Assembly: GCF_020164955.1 (NCBI RefSeq)
Contig: NZ_JAIUHG010000002.1
Span: 124,001-188,000, forward strand
DNA from: Mesorhizobium sp. CA8
GTDB taxonomy: Bacteria > Pseudomonadota > Alphaproteobacteria > Rhizobiales > Rhizobiaceae
Direction: 5' to 3'
DNA: 64,000 nt
Shown: positions 10,454 through 18,631 of the stretch, piece after piece
Numbering within the stretch: the stretch's first letter is position 1
Layout of the letters: every line of letters starts with the position of its first letter
Notes under the pieces: generated by a model
The model's database searches: none
Told to the model about the DNA's origin: nothing
The model's input: the letters and a program-made list of their open reading frames with translations, nothing else
Position numbers and translations under genes: made by a program

Positions 10454-11326
10454 GTGAACGACACATCCGGTAGACGTGATTTTCTGAAACTGGGAATGGC
10501 GGGCCTAGCCACCGCCGGCGCGCTCACCGCCATCAGCGCAGAGAAGGCGGCGGCGCAAGCCGCATCCGACAGCGTGCTGCGCACTGCGCTCGATCGCGGC
10601 AAGCTGATCGTCGGCACCGGCAGCACCAATGCGCCGTGGCATTTCGAGAACGATGCCGGCGAGCTGGTCGGCATGGACATCACCATGGGCCGCATCCTTG
10701 CCAAGGGCCTCTTCGACGACCCGACCAAGGTCGAGTTCGTCATGCAGGACCCCGCCCAGCGTATTCCGAACGTGACGACCAACAAGGTCGACATCACCAT
10801 CCAGTTCATGACCATGACGGCGCAGCGCTCGCAGCTGATCCACTTCTCGCGGCCCTACTATGTCGAAGGCGTCGCGCTGCTCACGCTGCCCGGCTCCGAA
10901 AACAAGACCTTCGCCAAGCTCTTGGCGAACGGCGCCAACACCCGCGTCTCGATCCTGCAGAATGTCGACGCCGAAAGTTCGGTGCATTTTGCCTTGCCGC
11001 AGGCGCAGGTGCTGCAGATCGACACCCAGGCGAACGTTCTGCAGGCGCTGGAATCCAAGCGCGCCGATGCCGCCGCCGTCGATCTGTCGACCGTGCGCTG
11101 GCTGGCCTCGCGCAATCCCGACAAGTATTTCGACGCCGGCAAGAGCTGGTATTCGATGCTTTACGGCGCCGCGGTCCGGCAAGGCGACCTCGATTGGCTG
11201 ACCTTCGTCAACCAGACCTTCACCATCGCCATGTTCGGCCATGAAACGGCGCTCTACGATGCCGCCTTCAAGGAATATTTCGGCCAGGAGCCGCCGCCGC
11301 GCCATCCGGGCTTCCCGGTCATCTGA
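10454..11326 (+). CDS. Polar amino-acid-type ABC transporter substrate-binding protein
   Basis: 290 residues from GTG 10454, chosen for the perfect AAAGGAGG site six bases upstream; an upstream TTG at 10331 would give an implausible N-terminus. A twin-arginine signal (G-R-R-D-F-L-K) and hydrophobic stretch precede A-A-A-Q-A, so the protein is probably Tat-exported to the periplasm. The mature part is a family 3 solute-binding fold (L-R-x-A-L-D-R-G-K-L-I-V-G, then M-D-I-T-M-G-R, then V-D-I-T-I-Q-F-M). First gene of a likely six-gene operon. Substrate is unknown; an amino acid or derivative is expected from the family. Confidence 0.9.
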   Translation: MNDTSGRRDFLKLGMAGLATAGALTAISAEKAAAQAASDSVLRTALDRGKLIVGTGSTNAPWHFENDAGELVGMDITMGRILAKGLFDDPTKVEFVMQDPAQRIPNVTTNKVDITIQFMTMTAQRSQLIHFSRPYYVEGVALLTLPGSENKTFAKLLANGANTRVSILQNVDAESSVHFALPQAQVLQIDTQANVLQALESKRADAAAVDLSTVRWLASRNPDKYFDAGKSWYSMLYGAAVRQGDLDWLTFVNQTFTIAMFGHETALYDAAFKEYFGQEPPPRHPGFPVI

Positions 11327-11345
11327 CGCGCCACACGATCAAGCC

Positions 11346-11376
11346 GGCGGAAGGAGCGGTCCTTCCGCCTGTTTTT
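11346..11376 (+). terminator. Terminator-like hairpin inside the operon
   Basis: GGCGGAAGGA, a GCGG loop and TCCTTCCGCC form a perfect 10-bp stem followed by T-G-TTTTT, 19 bases after the binding-protein stop and before the permease gene. It probably acts as a partial terminator or 3' RNA stabiliser, raising binding protein over permease. Confidence 0.75.
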
Positions 11377-11439
11377 CCTCGACCCCGGCGCGAGGGCGGC
11401 GAATCCTATCCGTCGCACCGCGGCCATTGAGACGGACGC

Positions 11440-12105
11440 ATGGGCTATACGCTCAATTTCAACCTGATCTGGCGGCATTTCGACAAGCTATGGGGCGGCC
11501 TGCTGCTCAGCCTCGAGCTTGCCGTGATCTCGATCGCCATCGGCATCGTCATCGGCCTGGTGCTGGCCGTCTGGTATGTCTCGGCCGGACGCGTGGTGCG
11601 CGCCATCATCGCGGCCTATGTCGAATTCATCCGCAACGTACCGCTGATCCTGCTGGTCTATTTGGTCTTTTACGGCCTGCCGACGGTCGTCGATCTTGCC
11701 TACAGCGCCCCCACCTCCTTTGTCCTGACCCTATCGGTCTATAGCGGCGCCTATCTCGTCGAGGTGTTCCGCTCAGGCTTGGAAGCGGTGCCCCGCGGCC
11801 AGCTCGACGCTGGCAAGGCGATCGGCCTTACCCCATGGCAGCGCCTGATCCACGTACGCCTGCCGACGATGCTGCGCATCACGCTGCCGGCGCTGTCCAA
11901 CACCTTCATCTCGCTGTTCAAGGACACCTCGATCGCGTCGGTGATCTCGGTGCCCGAGCTCACCTACGGCGCCCAATGGATCAACTTCAATACGTTCCGC
12001 ATCGTCGAGGTCTATCTGGTGACGACGGCGATGTATCTGGCAACCGGCTATACCTTGCTGTTTGCGCTGCGGCTGGTCGAACGCCGCTTCAGGGCGGCGC
12101 GCTGA
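11440..12105 (+). CDS. Polar amino-acid-type ABC transporter permease 1
   Basis: 221 residues, HisM/GlnP-like inner-membrane subunit with about five membrane segments. The family's F-I-R-N-V-P-L-I-L-L-V-Y motif is at about 63-74, and the cytoplasmic EAA loop (E-A-V-P-R-G-Q-L-D-A-G-K-A-I-G-L) at about 112-127, which contacts the ATPase. It starts 113 bases after the binding-protein gene, beyond the hairpin, and ends one base before the ATG of the second permease. Heterodimer formation with permease 2 is expected. Confidence 0.93.
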   Translation: MGYTLNFNLIWRHFDKLWGGLLLSLELAVISIAIGIVIGLVLAVWYVSAGRVVRAIIAAYVEFIRNVPLILLVYLVFYGLPTVVDLAYSAPTSFVLTLSVYSGAYLVEVFRSGLEAVPRGQLDAGKAIGLTPWQRLIHVRLPTMLRITLPALSNTFISLFKDTSIASVISVPELTYGAQWINFNTFRIVEVYLVTTAMYLATGYTLLFALRLVERRFRAAR

Positions 12106-12106
12106 G

Positions 12107-12757
12107 ATGCTGAGCCAGATCCTCTACGCCCTGCCGTTCCTTGCCGAAGGCTTTGCCGTGACCTTATGGGTCTCGCTGCTGGTCGTGGTCCTGTCCTTGG
12201 TCGCCGGGGTCCTGCTGGGCGTCGGCCTTGTCTATGGGCCAGCGCCGCTGCGTTGGGCGGTGCGCATCTTCTCGGACACCATCCGCGGCATCCCAATCCT
12301 GGTGCTGATGTTCTTCGTCTATTACGGCCTGCCCGCTGTCGGCGTGCACCTTCAGTCCTTCTGGGCGGCGGTGCTGGCGCTGACCTTGTTCAAGACGGCG
12401 CAGGTCGTCGAGTATCTGCGCGGCGCCATCGCCTCGATCCCGAAAGGCCAGTCGGAAGCCGCGATGGCGATCGGCCTCACCTTCCGCCAGCGCCTCACCT
12501 CGGTGATTTTCCCGCAGGCTTTCCGCCGCTTCCTGCCACCCTGGATCAACGGCGTCACCGATGCCGTGAAGGGCAGCGCGCTGGTTTCGCTGCTCGGCAT
12601 CACCGATCTGATGCAGGCGATCAACCAGATCATCGGCCGCACCTATGAGGCGATGCCGCTCTATATCCTCGGGGCCCTCATCTATTTCGCCGTCAACTAT
12701 GCGCTTTCCTATGCCAGCCGCAGGCTGGAACGGCGCTTCGCTTTCATCCGGGATTAA
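12107..12757 (+). CDS. Polar amino-acid-type ABC transporter permease 2
   Basis: 216 residues from ATG 12107, immediately after the TGA of permease 1. It has the same fold as permease 1: I-R-G-I-P-I-L-V-L-M-F-F at about 58-69 and the EAA loop I-P-K-G-Q-S-E-A-A-M-A-I-G-L. The C-terminus ends in a basic R-R-L-E-R-R-F as in permease 1. The two permease genes are clearly homologous but well diverged. Confidence 0.92.
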   Translation: MLSQILYALPFLAEGFAVTLWVSLLVVVLSLVAGVLLGVGLVYGPAPLRWAVRIFSDTIRGIPILVLMFFVYYGLPAVGVHLQSFWAAVLALTLFKTAQVVEYLRGAIASIPKGQSEAAMAIGLTFRQRLTSVIFPQAFRRFLPPWINGVTDAVKGSALVSLLGITDLMQAINQIIGRTYEAMPLYILGALIYFAVNYALSYASRRLERRFAFIRD

Positions 12758-12761
12758 CGTG

Positions 12762-13553
12762 ATGGCCAGTTCGAACGACAACCCAGCGCTTCTCGATATT
12801 GCCGAGGTTTCGAAATCCTTCGGCCCGGTGAGCGTACTGCGCTCGGTCAGCCTGCAAGTGGCCAAGGGCGAGGTGGTAACCATCATCGGCCCTTCGGGCA
12901 GCGGCAAGACCACGCTGCTGCGCTGCGTGAATTTCCTGGAAAGCTATGACAGCGGCTCGATCCGCATCGACGGCAAGGAAGTCGGCTTTCGCGACGGCGG
13001 CGCGCGCCAGCGGCGCAGCGAACGCGATTTGGCCGCCATGCGCGCCGAGACCGGCATGGTGTTCCAGAGCTTCAACCTCTTCCCGCATCTGAGCGCCGCC
13101 GGTAACATCATGCTCGGACTGACCAAGGTGCGCGGCAAGAGCAAGACAGAGGCGCGCTCGATCGCCGAGCATTGGCTGGGCCGCGTCGGTCTCGCCCACA
13201 AGGCGGACAGCCTGCCCGCCGAACTTTCGGGCGGCCAGCAGCAGCGCGTCGGCATTGCCCGCGCCGTCGCCATGGAGCCCAAAATCCTGCTGCTCGACGA
13301 GATCACCTCGGCGCTCGACCCGGAACTCGTCGGCGAGGTGCTGGCGGTGGTGCGCAGTCTCGCCGAGGACGGCATGACCATGGTGATGGTGACGCACGAG
13401 ATGGCTTTCGCCCGCGATGCCTCCAGCCGCATCGTCTTCATGGCCGATGGCGGCGTCTCGGCGGTTGGCCCGCCGAAGGACGTGCTCGCGGCGGAGACGA
13501 CCAACGAGCGCCTCCGCACATTTCTGGCGCGTTTCCGCGCCTCGCATTTCTGA
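12762..13553 (+). CDS. Polar amino-acid-type ABC transporter ATP-binding protein
   Basis: 263 residues from ATG 12762, four bases after the permease stop (GTG 12759 is possible). Walker A G-P-S-G-S-G-K-T-T, ABC signature L-S-G-G-Q-Q-Q-R-V-G-I-A-R-A and Walker B L-L-L-D-E-I-T-S-A-L-D-P are intact; note I-T in place of the usual P-T after the catalytic Glu. The H-loop is in V-T-H-E-M. It is a GlnQ/HisP-type ATPase powering the two permeases. It ends in a basic tail. Confidence 0.93.
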   Translation: MASSNDNPALLDIAEVSKSFGPVSVLRSVSLQVAKGEVVTIIGPSGSGKTTLLRCVNFLESYDSGSIRIDGKEVGFRDGGARQRRSERDLAAMRAETGMVFQSFNLFPHLSAAGNIMLGLTKVRGKSKTEARSIAEHWLGRVGLAHKADSLPAELSGGQQQRVGIARAVAMEPKILLLDEITSALDPELVGEVLAVVRSLAEDGMTMVMVTHEMAFARDASSRIVFMADGGVSAVGPPKDVLAAETTNERLRTFLARFRASHF

Positions 13554-13589
13554 AGCGGATGGCCTCGGCCATCCAGGGAGTACCCTTCC

Positions 13590-14051
13590 ATGTCGCCTTA
13601 CACACGGCTCGCCGAACTCGGCCTGACGCTGCCCGAGCCGCCCACGCCCATCGCCAATTTCGTCACCCATGCCGAGAGCGGCCGGCTGATCTTTCTTTCG
13701 GGGCAGGGGCCGCTGCGTGCCGACGGCACGCTTTGCACCGGCAAGGTCGGCGACGACGTGACCGTCGAGCAGGCCTATGAGCATGCCCGCCTCACCGGCC
13801 TCAATCTGCTCGCCGTCATGCATGCCGCGGCGGGCGACCTCGGCCGCATCGTGCGAGTGGTGAAGCTGCTCGGCTTCGTCAACGCCACGCCGACCTTCAG
13901 CGACCACCCCAAAGTGGTCAATGGCTGCTCGGATCTCTTCGCCGATGTCTTCGACAAGACCGGCGGCCATGCGCGCTCGGCGATCGGCGTCGGCTCGCTG
14001 CCACGTAACATCACTGTCGAAATCGAAGCGGTCGTCGAGATCGCCGCCTGA
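13590..14051 (+). CDS. RidA family (YjgF) protein
   Basis: 153 residues. RidA-family proteins hydrolyse reactive enamine/imine intermediates released by PLP enzymes, or have taken on related deaminase roles. It shows F-L-S-G-Q-G-P, the Q-A-Y-E-H-A-R helix with N-L-L-A-V-M, and [10 protein letters not shown]. The catalytic Arg of canonical RidA (R-x-C/V-V-x-V near residue 105) is not obvious at its usual place, as in Rid subgroups with changed activity. The longer length (153 against about 130) and position directly before a PLP-enzyme gene point to a dedicated role in this pathway. Confidence 0.88.
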   Translation: MSPYTRLAELGLTLPEPPTPIANFVTHAESGRLIFLSGQGPLRADGTLCTGKVGDDVTVEQAYEHARLTGLNLLAVMHAAAGDLGRIVRVVKLLGFVNATPTFSDHPKVVNGCSDLFADVFDKTGGHARSAIGVGSLPRNITVEIEAVVEIAA

Positions 14052-14070
14052 TTTAACGGAGTCCACTCAC

Positions 14071-15276
14071 ATGAAAACCTATTCCGACGCCGGCTCCAAC
14101 ACCACCATCCGCGAGCGGCTGGGCTTGAGGCCTATCATCAATGTCTCGGGCACGATGACGGCGCTGGGCGCCTCGATCATCGTTCCCGAAGCGATCAGCG
14201 CCATGGCCGAGATGGCTTCGCAATGGGTGGAGATGGATGATTTGCAGCGCGCCGCGAGCTCGGTGGTCGCGCGCCTCACCGGCGGCGAGGCCGGCTTCAT
14301 CACCGCCTGCTGCGCCTCGGGCATCACCATGGCCATCGCCGGCGCGATGACCGGCACCAACCTTCTCGCGATCGAACGCCTGCCGGACGACACCGAAGGG
14401 CTGAAATCGGAGGTCGTGATCCAGCTCGGCCACATCGTCAACTATGGCGCGCCCATCGACCAGTCGATCCGCGTCGCCGGCGCCAAGGTCATTCCGGCGG
14501 GCACCGTCAGCGTCACCCAGGACTACCATGTGCGCGAGGCAATCAATGAGCGCACGGCGGCCGCTCTCTACGTCGTCGCCCACCATACCGTGCAATATGG
14601 CATGCTTTCGCTGGAGGAGTTCTGCGAGATTTGCCATGCCAAGAACATTCCAGTGATTGTTGACGCCGCGTCCGAATATGACCTGCGCAGCTTCCTGGCG
14701 CGCGGCGCCGACATTGTCGTCTACAGCGGCCACAAATTCCTCAGCGGTCCGACCAGCGGCATCGTCACCGGCCGCAAGGACCTGGTCCGCGCCGCCTATC
14801 TGCAGAACCGCGGCGTGGCGCGCGCCATGAAGGTCGGCAAGGAAAGCATCGCCGGCACAATGGCGGCGCTCGACGCCTGGGAAAAGCGCGACCATGCCGG
14901 CATCCGCCGGCGCGAGGAGGCAGCGCTCAATCTGTGGAAGAATTCACTTCAAGGCATCCCCGGCATTGGTGCTGAGATCATTCCCGACCCGACCAACAAT
15001 CCGCTCGACCGCCTGCAGGTCTTCGTACGCCCGGAAAGCCGCTTCACCGCCGCAGGCCTCGCTTCCGCTTTGGCTGCCGGCTCGCCGCCGGTGATCGTGC
15101 GCAATCACGAAGTCGAACGCGGCCATTTCTTCCTCGATCCGTGCAACTTGCATCCCGGCGAGGCCGAGATAGTCGCCGAGCAGTTGCGCGCCGTGCTGAC
15201 GGCCAAGGAGCGTCCGGCCGACGCGATGAAGGTGGCGCGCAAGGACTCTTCGGGCTCCCTGCGCTGGCCGGATTAG
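14071..15276 (+). CDS. SelA-like PLP-dependent enzyme
   Basis: 401 residues from ATG 14071. It belongs to the aminotransferase-fold SelA-like group, which includes D-glucosaminate-6-phosphate ammonia-lyase (DgaE) and related lyases and is distinct from true selenocysteine synthase. The PLP-binding Lys is probably residue 222 in [13 protein letters not shown], and the Asp holding the pyridine nitrogen is D198 in V-I-V-D-A-A-S-E-Y. An unusual C-C pair sits at about 80-81 (I-T-A-C-C-A-S-G). It follows the RidA gene by 19 bases and ends the transporter operon. Likely an ammonia-lyase or deaminase on the imported compound; the substrate cannot be read from sequence. Confidence 0.82.
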   Translation: MKTYSDAGSNTTIRERLGLRPIINVSGTMTALGASIIVPEAISAMAEMASQWVEMDDLQRAASSVVARLTGGEAGFITACCASGITMAIAGAMTGTNLLAIERLPDDTEGLKSEVVIQLGHIVNYGAPIDQSIRVAGAKVIPAGTVSVTQDYHVREAINERTAAALYVVAHHTVQYGMLSLEEFCEICHAKNIPVIVDAASEYDLRSFLARGADIVVYSGHKFLSGPTSGIVTGRKDLVRAAYLQNRGVARAMKVGKESIAGTMAALDAWEKRDHAGIRRREEAALNLWKNSLQGIPGIGAEIIPDPTNNPLDRLQVFVRPESRFTAAGLASALAAGSPPVIVRNHEVERGHFFLDPCNLHPGEAEIVAEQLRAVLTAKERPADAMKVARKDSSGSLRWPD

Positions 15277-15352
15277 CTCGGTGCGCATCGACAATCTTGC
15301 GGCTATCGGCGAATTCCGCTAAGGCGCGCCTTTGCCGCCGGGGAGCGAAGCC

Positions 15353-15850
15353 TTGACCGATCAGCGTGCCGACGTCGCCATCATCATGGGCAGCCAGTCC
15401 GACTGGGCGACGATGCGCCAGGCCGCGGAAACGCTGGAAGCGCTGGGCATCCCGCACAGGAGGCTGATCGTCTCCGCGCACCGTACCCCCGACCGTCTCT
15501 ATGAATTCGCCAAGGGCGCCAAGGCGGCCGGCTACAAGGTGATCATCGCCGGCGCCGGCGGAGCGGCGCATCTGCCCGGCATGACGGCGGCGATGACGCC
15601 GCTGCCGGTGTTCGGCGTTCCGGTCGAGTCCAAGGCGCTTTCGGGCCAGGATTCGCTTCTCTCCATCGTGCAGATGCCGGCCGGCATCCCGGTCGGCACG
15701 CTGGCAATCGGCAAAGCGGGGGCGGCCAATGCAGCACTTCTCGCCGCCGCGGTGCTGGCGCTCAACGATGAAAAACTCGCCGCCCGGCTCGACGCCTGGC
15801 GCGCGGCGCAGACCGCCAAGGTTGCCGCCGAGCCGACGGACACGCCGTGA
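15353..15850 (+). CDS. purE: 5-(carboxyamino)imidazole ribonucleotide mutase
   Basis: 165 residues from TTG 15353, preferred because GGGGAG lies eight bases upstream; TTG 15332 would add seven residues. Class I PurE converts N5-CAIR to CAIR in purine synthesis. Seen: I-M-G-S-Q-S-D-W near the start, [19 protein letters not shown] and P-V-F-G-V-P-V. It overlaps purK by four bases (GTGA), the classic purEK arrangement. Confidence 0.96.
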   Translation: MTDQRADVAIIMGSQSDWATMRQAAETLEALGIPHRRLIVSAHRTPDRLYEFAKGAKAAGYKVIIAGAGGAAHLPGMTAAMTPLPVFGVPVESKALSGQDSLLSIVQMPAGIPVGTLAIGKAGAANAALLAAAVLALNDEKLAARLDAWRAAQTAKVAAEPTDTP

Positions 15851-16923
15851 GCCTGGCGCCCGGATCGACCATCGGCATCATCGGCGGCGGCCAGCTCGGC
15901 CGCATGCTGGCGATGGCCGCGGCGCGCCTCGGTTATCGCATCGTCGTGTTGGAGCCCCAGCCCAACTGCCCAGCCGCCCAGGTCGCCACCCGGCAGATCG
16001 TCGCCGCCTATGACGATCCGGCGGCGCTCGCCGATCTGGCCAGCGCCAGCGCGGTCATCACCTATGAATTCGAGAACGTCCCGGTCACCGCGGCGGAAAC
16101 GCTGGCTGCAACGGTCCCGGTCTATCCGCCGGCCCGCGCGCTCGAAGTCGCGCAGGATCGCCTCACCGAGAAAAGCTTTCTCAACAGCATCGGCATCCCG
16201 ACGGCGGAGTTCTGTCCGGTCGACAATGACGACCAGCTGACCGAGGCCTTGAGGAAGTTCGACGGCAGCGGCGTGCTGAAAACCCGTCGCATGGGCTATG
16301 ACGGCAAGGGCCAGCGCGTCTTCCGCAACATGCAGACCGGCGACTTTGCCGGGGTCTGCGGGGCGATGGGCAATGTGCCGCTGATCCTGGAATCGCTGGT
16401 CGCCTTCGAGCGCGAGATTTCGGTGATCGCCGCGCGTGGGTTGGACGGCTTGGTCGCGGCTTACGATCCGGCCGAAAACATTCACCGCGAAGGCATCCTG
16501 CGCACCTCGACCCTGCCGGCTGCCATCCGCCCGGGAACGGCAGCCGCCGCCAAGGATGCGGCCGCGAAAATTCTTTCCGCGCTCGATTATGTCGGCGTCA
16601 TCGGCGTCGAGTTCTTCGTGCTTGCCGACGGCTCGCTTCTGGCCAATGAGCTGGCGCCGCGCGTGCACAATTCCGGCCACTGGACGGAAGCCGCCTGCGT
16701 CGTGTCGCAGTTCGAGCAGCATATCCGCGCCGTCGCCGGCCTGCCGCTTGGCCCGCCCGCCCGCCATTTTGACTGCGTGATGGAAAACCTGATCGGCGAC
16801 GACATGCTGAAAGTGCCGGCGCTGGTGGCTGAGCCCGACCTGATGTTGCATCTCTACGGCAAGGCCGAGTCGCGCCCCGGCCGCAAGATGGGCCATTTTA
16901 CGCGCCTCATCAGGTCGCGATAA
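15847..16923 (+). CDS. purK: 5-(carboxyamino)imidazole ribonucleotide synthase
   Basis: 358 residues, GTG start overlapping the purE stop. ATP-grasp enzyme that carboxylates AIR to N5-CAIR with ATP and bicarbonate. Seen: [12 protein letters not shown] at the N-terminus, [12 protein letters not shown] in the ATP-grasp region, G-V-E-F-F and [14 protein letters not shown], which carries metal ligands. Length is typical. Convergent with the LprI-like gene, with four bases between stops. Confidence 0.97.
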   Translation: MSLAPGSTIGIIGGGQLGRMLAMAAARLGYRIVVLEPQPNCPAAQVATRQIVAAYDDPAALADLASASAVITYEFENVPVTAAETLAATVPVYPPARALEVAQDRLTEKSFLNSIGIPTAEFCPVDNDDQLTEALRKFDGSGVLKTRRMGYDGKGQRVFRNMQTGDFAGVCGAMGNVPLILESLVAFEREISVIAARGLDGLVAAYDPAENIHREGILRTSTLPAAIRPGTAAAAKDAAAKILSALDYVGVIGVEFFVLADGSLLANELAPRVHNSGHWTEAACVVSQFEQHIRAVAGLPLGPPARHFDCVMENLIGDDMLKVPALVAEPDLMLHLYGKAESRPGRKMGHFTRLIRSR

Positions 16924-16927
16924 CGCC

Positions 16928-17350
16928 CTATTGCATATCCTGGTTGTCGCCCGCGTCCGAGCCGGCGCAGCTCGGATCGCTCAGCTTGCAGCTGGCGTCG
17001 GAGGTGAGCTGCTTTATGCGCTCGTTGGTGAGCTTCGTCAGGCACTGCGAAACCTCCATCGGGTGAATGGAGCCGCCCGCGCTGTCGGCGGTCGAATAGG
17101 CGCATTCGGCATCGCGAAAGGCGATCCAGGCGCGTTGCGCCGTCTGCAACAGCTTGTTCGAGGCCTGATCGTTGCTGCCGACGATATTCTTATAGGCTGC
17201 GTTGAGCTTGGCGTCGGCCGCCTGGTGGTCGGCATCGGCGCAGATGTTCAGCATCGACTGGCTGTCGTCGTTGCGGTCGCATTCCTGCGCCCGGGCGGCC
17301 GGTGCCGTCGCAAGCAAGACCAGACAGGCAGGCAGAAGTAGGCGGCGCAT
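16928..17350 (-). CDS. LprI/DUF1311-family secreted protein
   Basis: 140 residues from ATG 17350, chosen because a GGAG motif precedes it and a signal peptide follows (about residues 1-22, ending A-R-A). The mature domain carries the LprI-type pattern of L-N-x-A-Y-K-x-I, L-x-x-A-Q-R-A-W-I-A-F-R-D-A-E-C and a later C-L-T-K-L-T-x-x-R. Six Cys suggest disulfides in the periplasm. Some members inhibit lysozyme; that role is not shown here. The C-terminal tail is short and acidic. Confidence 0.85.
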   Translation of the reverse strand: MRRLLLPACLVLLATAPAARAQECDRNDDSQSMLNICADADHQAADAKLNAAYKNIVGSNDQASNKLLQTAQRAWIAFRDAECAYSTADSAGGSIHPMEVSQCLTKLTNERIKQLTSDASCKLSDPSCAGSDAGDNQDMQ

Positions 17351-17479
17351 GTGCAATCTCCGGTCGTTCGCGCAGACCGCACCATTCCAGCCGCCTTTGA
17401 GTCGCGCAATGCAGCTTCGCCGGGATGGCGAATATTTGATATGCCGCGCCACTTGCGGCATTCGGACACGCGCATGTGG

Positions 17480-17508
17480 TTGACACGGGCAAGCCTCCTC
17501 GTTTATGA
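17480..17508 (+). promoter_or_regulatory. Sigma-70-type promoter for rpmJ
   Basis: A perfect TTGACA (17480-17485), a 17-base spacer and TTATGA (17503-17508) lie about 90 bases before rpmJ. The leader after it contains a GC-rich hairpin (GGCGCGC, 9-base loop, GCGCGCC, about 17528-17552). Confidence 0.55.
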
Positions 17509-17594
17509 GCCACGCAAGTTCAAAAGGGCGCGCTTTTTCCGGGCGCGCCTTTAAAATTCGGCCCGGGACGGGCCCTGACCGAACAGGCAAGACC

Positions 17595-17720
17595 ATGAAG
17601 ATCAAGAATTCGCTCAAGGCGCTCAAGGCGCGTCACCGCGACAACCGGTTGGTTCGCCGCAAGGGACGCATCTACATCATCAACAAGACCGCTCCGCGCT
17701 ACAAGGCGCGCCAGGGCTGA
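17595..17720 (+). CDS. rpmJ: 50S ribosomal protein L36 (zinc-free type)
   Basis: 41 residues, very basic ([11 protein letters not shown], then [11 protein letters not shown]). It lacks the C-x2-C and C-H zinc ligands of the standard L36, so it is the C-minus (type B) paralogue; in many alphaproteobacteria this is the only L36. Stand-alone gene with its own strong promoter, followed by a long hairpin. Confidence 0.95.
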   Translation: MKIKNSLKALKARHRDNRLVRRKGRIYIINKTAPRYKARQG

Positions 17721-17727
17721 GCCTTGC

Positions 17728-17786
17728 GCGCGGCCTGATGCATGTCGCCCGAAAAGGAAGCGACATGCAAAGAGACCAGGCCGCGC
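17728..17786. repeat. Two-part inverted repeat after rpmJ
   Basis: The outer arms are GCGCGGCCTG (17728-17737) and CAGGCCGCGC (17777-17786). Inner arms GCATGTCGC and GCGACATGC lie near 17740-17748 and 17760-17768. It probably works as a transcription terminator or RNA stabiliser for rpmJ; there is no T-run on either strand. It may be a decayed palindromic repeat. Confidence 0.6.
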
Positions 17787-17865
17787 TGATGTCGAATGCC
17801 GGTTCGCCGGCGCTCTCACGCTAAAATCACTTTGACGATCCGCCGTCCGGGACTAGATTCCGGCG

Positions 17866-18489
17866 ATGCGGATTCTTTTTGCATTTTTCACCGCCTTTTT
17901 GCTTTCCGGCACGGCTTTGCCTGCAGGAGCTGAAGAGGTGCCCGGCGCGCTGCCTCCAGATGCCGCGCCGCTAGCCGCCGCTACGCCGCCGCCGGCCGCT
18001 CCGACCAAACAGGGCCGCCTCGACCAGCTCTTCACCGAGTTGAAGCGCGAGCGCAATGAAAAGGCGGCCGAGCGCATAGCCGGCCGCATCTGGAACGAGT
18101 GGAACCAGTCGGGCAGCGCCTCGATCGACCTGATGATGCAGTGGGCGCAAAAGGCGACGGAAGACCAGAAATTCGACGTCGCGCTCGACTTCCTCGACCA
18201 GGTCGTGACCTTGCAGCCTGATTATGCCGAAGGCTGGAACCGCCGGGCCACCGTGCATTTCCTGATGAAGAATTACGGGAAGTCGATGGCCGACATCGAC
18301 CGCACCCTGCAGCTCGAGCCGCGCCATTTCGGCGCGCTCTCTGGCCTCGCCCAGATCATGGCCGAAACCGGCCACAAGCAGTCCGCGTTGGAAGCCTGGC
18401 AAAAGGTGCTGGCGATCTACCCGATGATGCGCAGCGCCCAGAACCAGGTTTCGACGCTCTCGGAAGAGTTGGCCGGCGAGGGTATTTGA
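17866..18489 (+). CDS. Exported TPR-repeat protein
   Basis: 207 residues. A signal peptide (about 1-22, ending P-A-G-A) is followed by a Pro/Ala-rich linker (25-48) and a helical domain with tetratricopeptide units at about 105-138 (A-L-D-F-L-D-Q-V-V-T-L-Q-P-D-Y-A-E-G-W), 139-172 (R-T-L-Q-L-E-P-R-H-F-G-A-L) and 173-205. It probably acts as a periplasmic protein-interaction scaffold; no catalytic motif. The gene ends five bases before a repeat element. Confidence 0.85.
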   Translation: MRILFAFFTAFLLSGTALPAGAEEVPGALPPDAAPLAAATPPPAAPTKQGRLDQLFTELKRERNEKAAERIAGRIWNEWNQSGSASIDLMMQWAQKATEDQKFDVALDFLDQVVTLQPDYAEGWNRRATVHFLMKNYGKSMADIDRTLQLEPRHFGALSGLAQIMAETGHKQSALEAWQKVLAIYPMMRSAQNQVSTLSEELAGEGI

Positions 18490-18493
18490 ACTA

Positions 18494-18612
18494 GGGCAGT
18501 AAGGGAGTAGGGCAGTAAGGCAGTAGGAAACGAGCACACCTACTGCCCTACTGCCCTACTGCCCTACTGCCCTACTGCCCTACTGCCCTACTGCCCTACT
18601 GCCCTACTGCCC
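18494..18612. repeat. Octamer array in both orientations (GGGCAGTA x4 / TACTGCCC x9)
   Basis: Nine perfect tandem TACTGCCC units (18541-18612) follow a 15-base spacer (18526-18540) and four tandem units of the reverse complement (18494-18525; two perfect GGGCAGTA, two with one change each). The RNA of either strand could fold into a 32-bp hairpin. The right array has no stop in the reading frame of the hydrolase remnant. No gene is encoded. Confidence 0.95.
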
Positions 18613-18631
18613 TCCCTCCGTATCTCTCCGC

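Noticed and set aside
18494..18612. CRISPR array
   Set aside because: The units are eight bases and contiguous without spacers; this is a simple tandem repeat.
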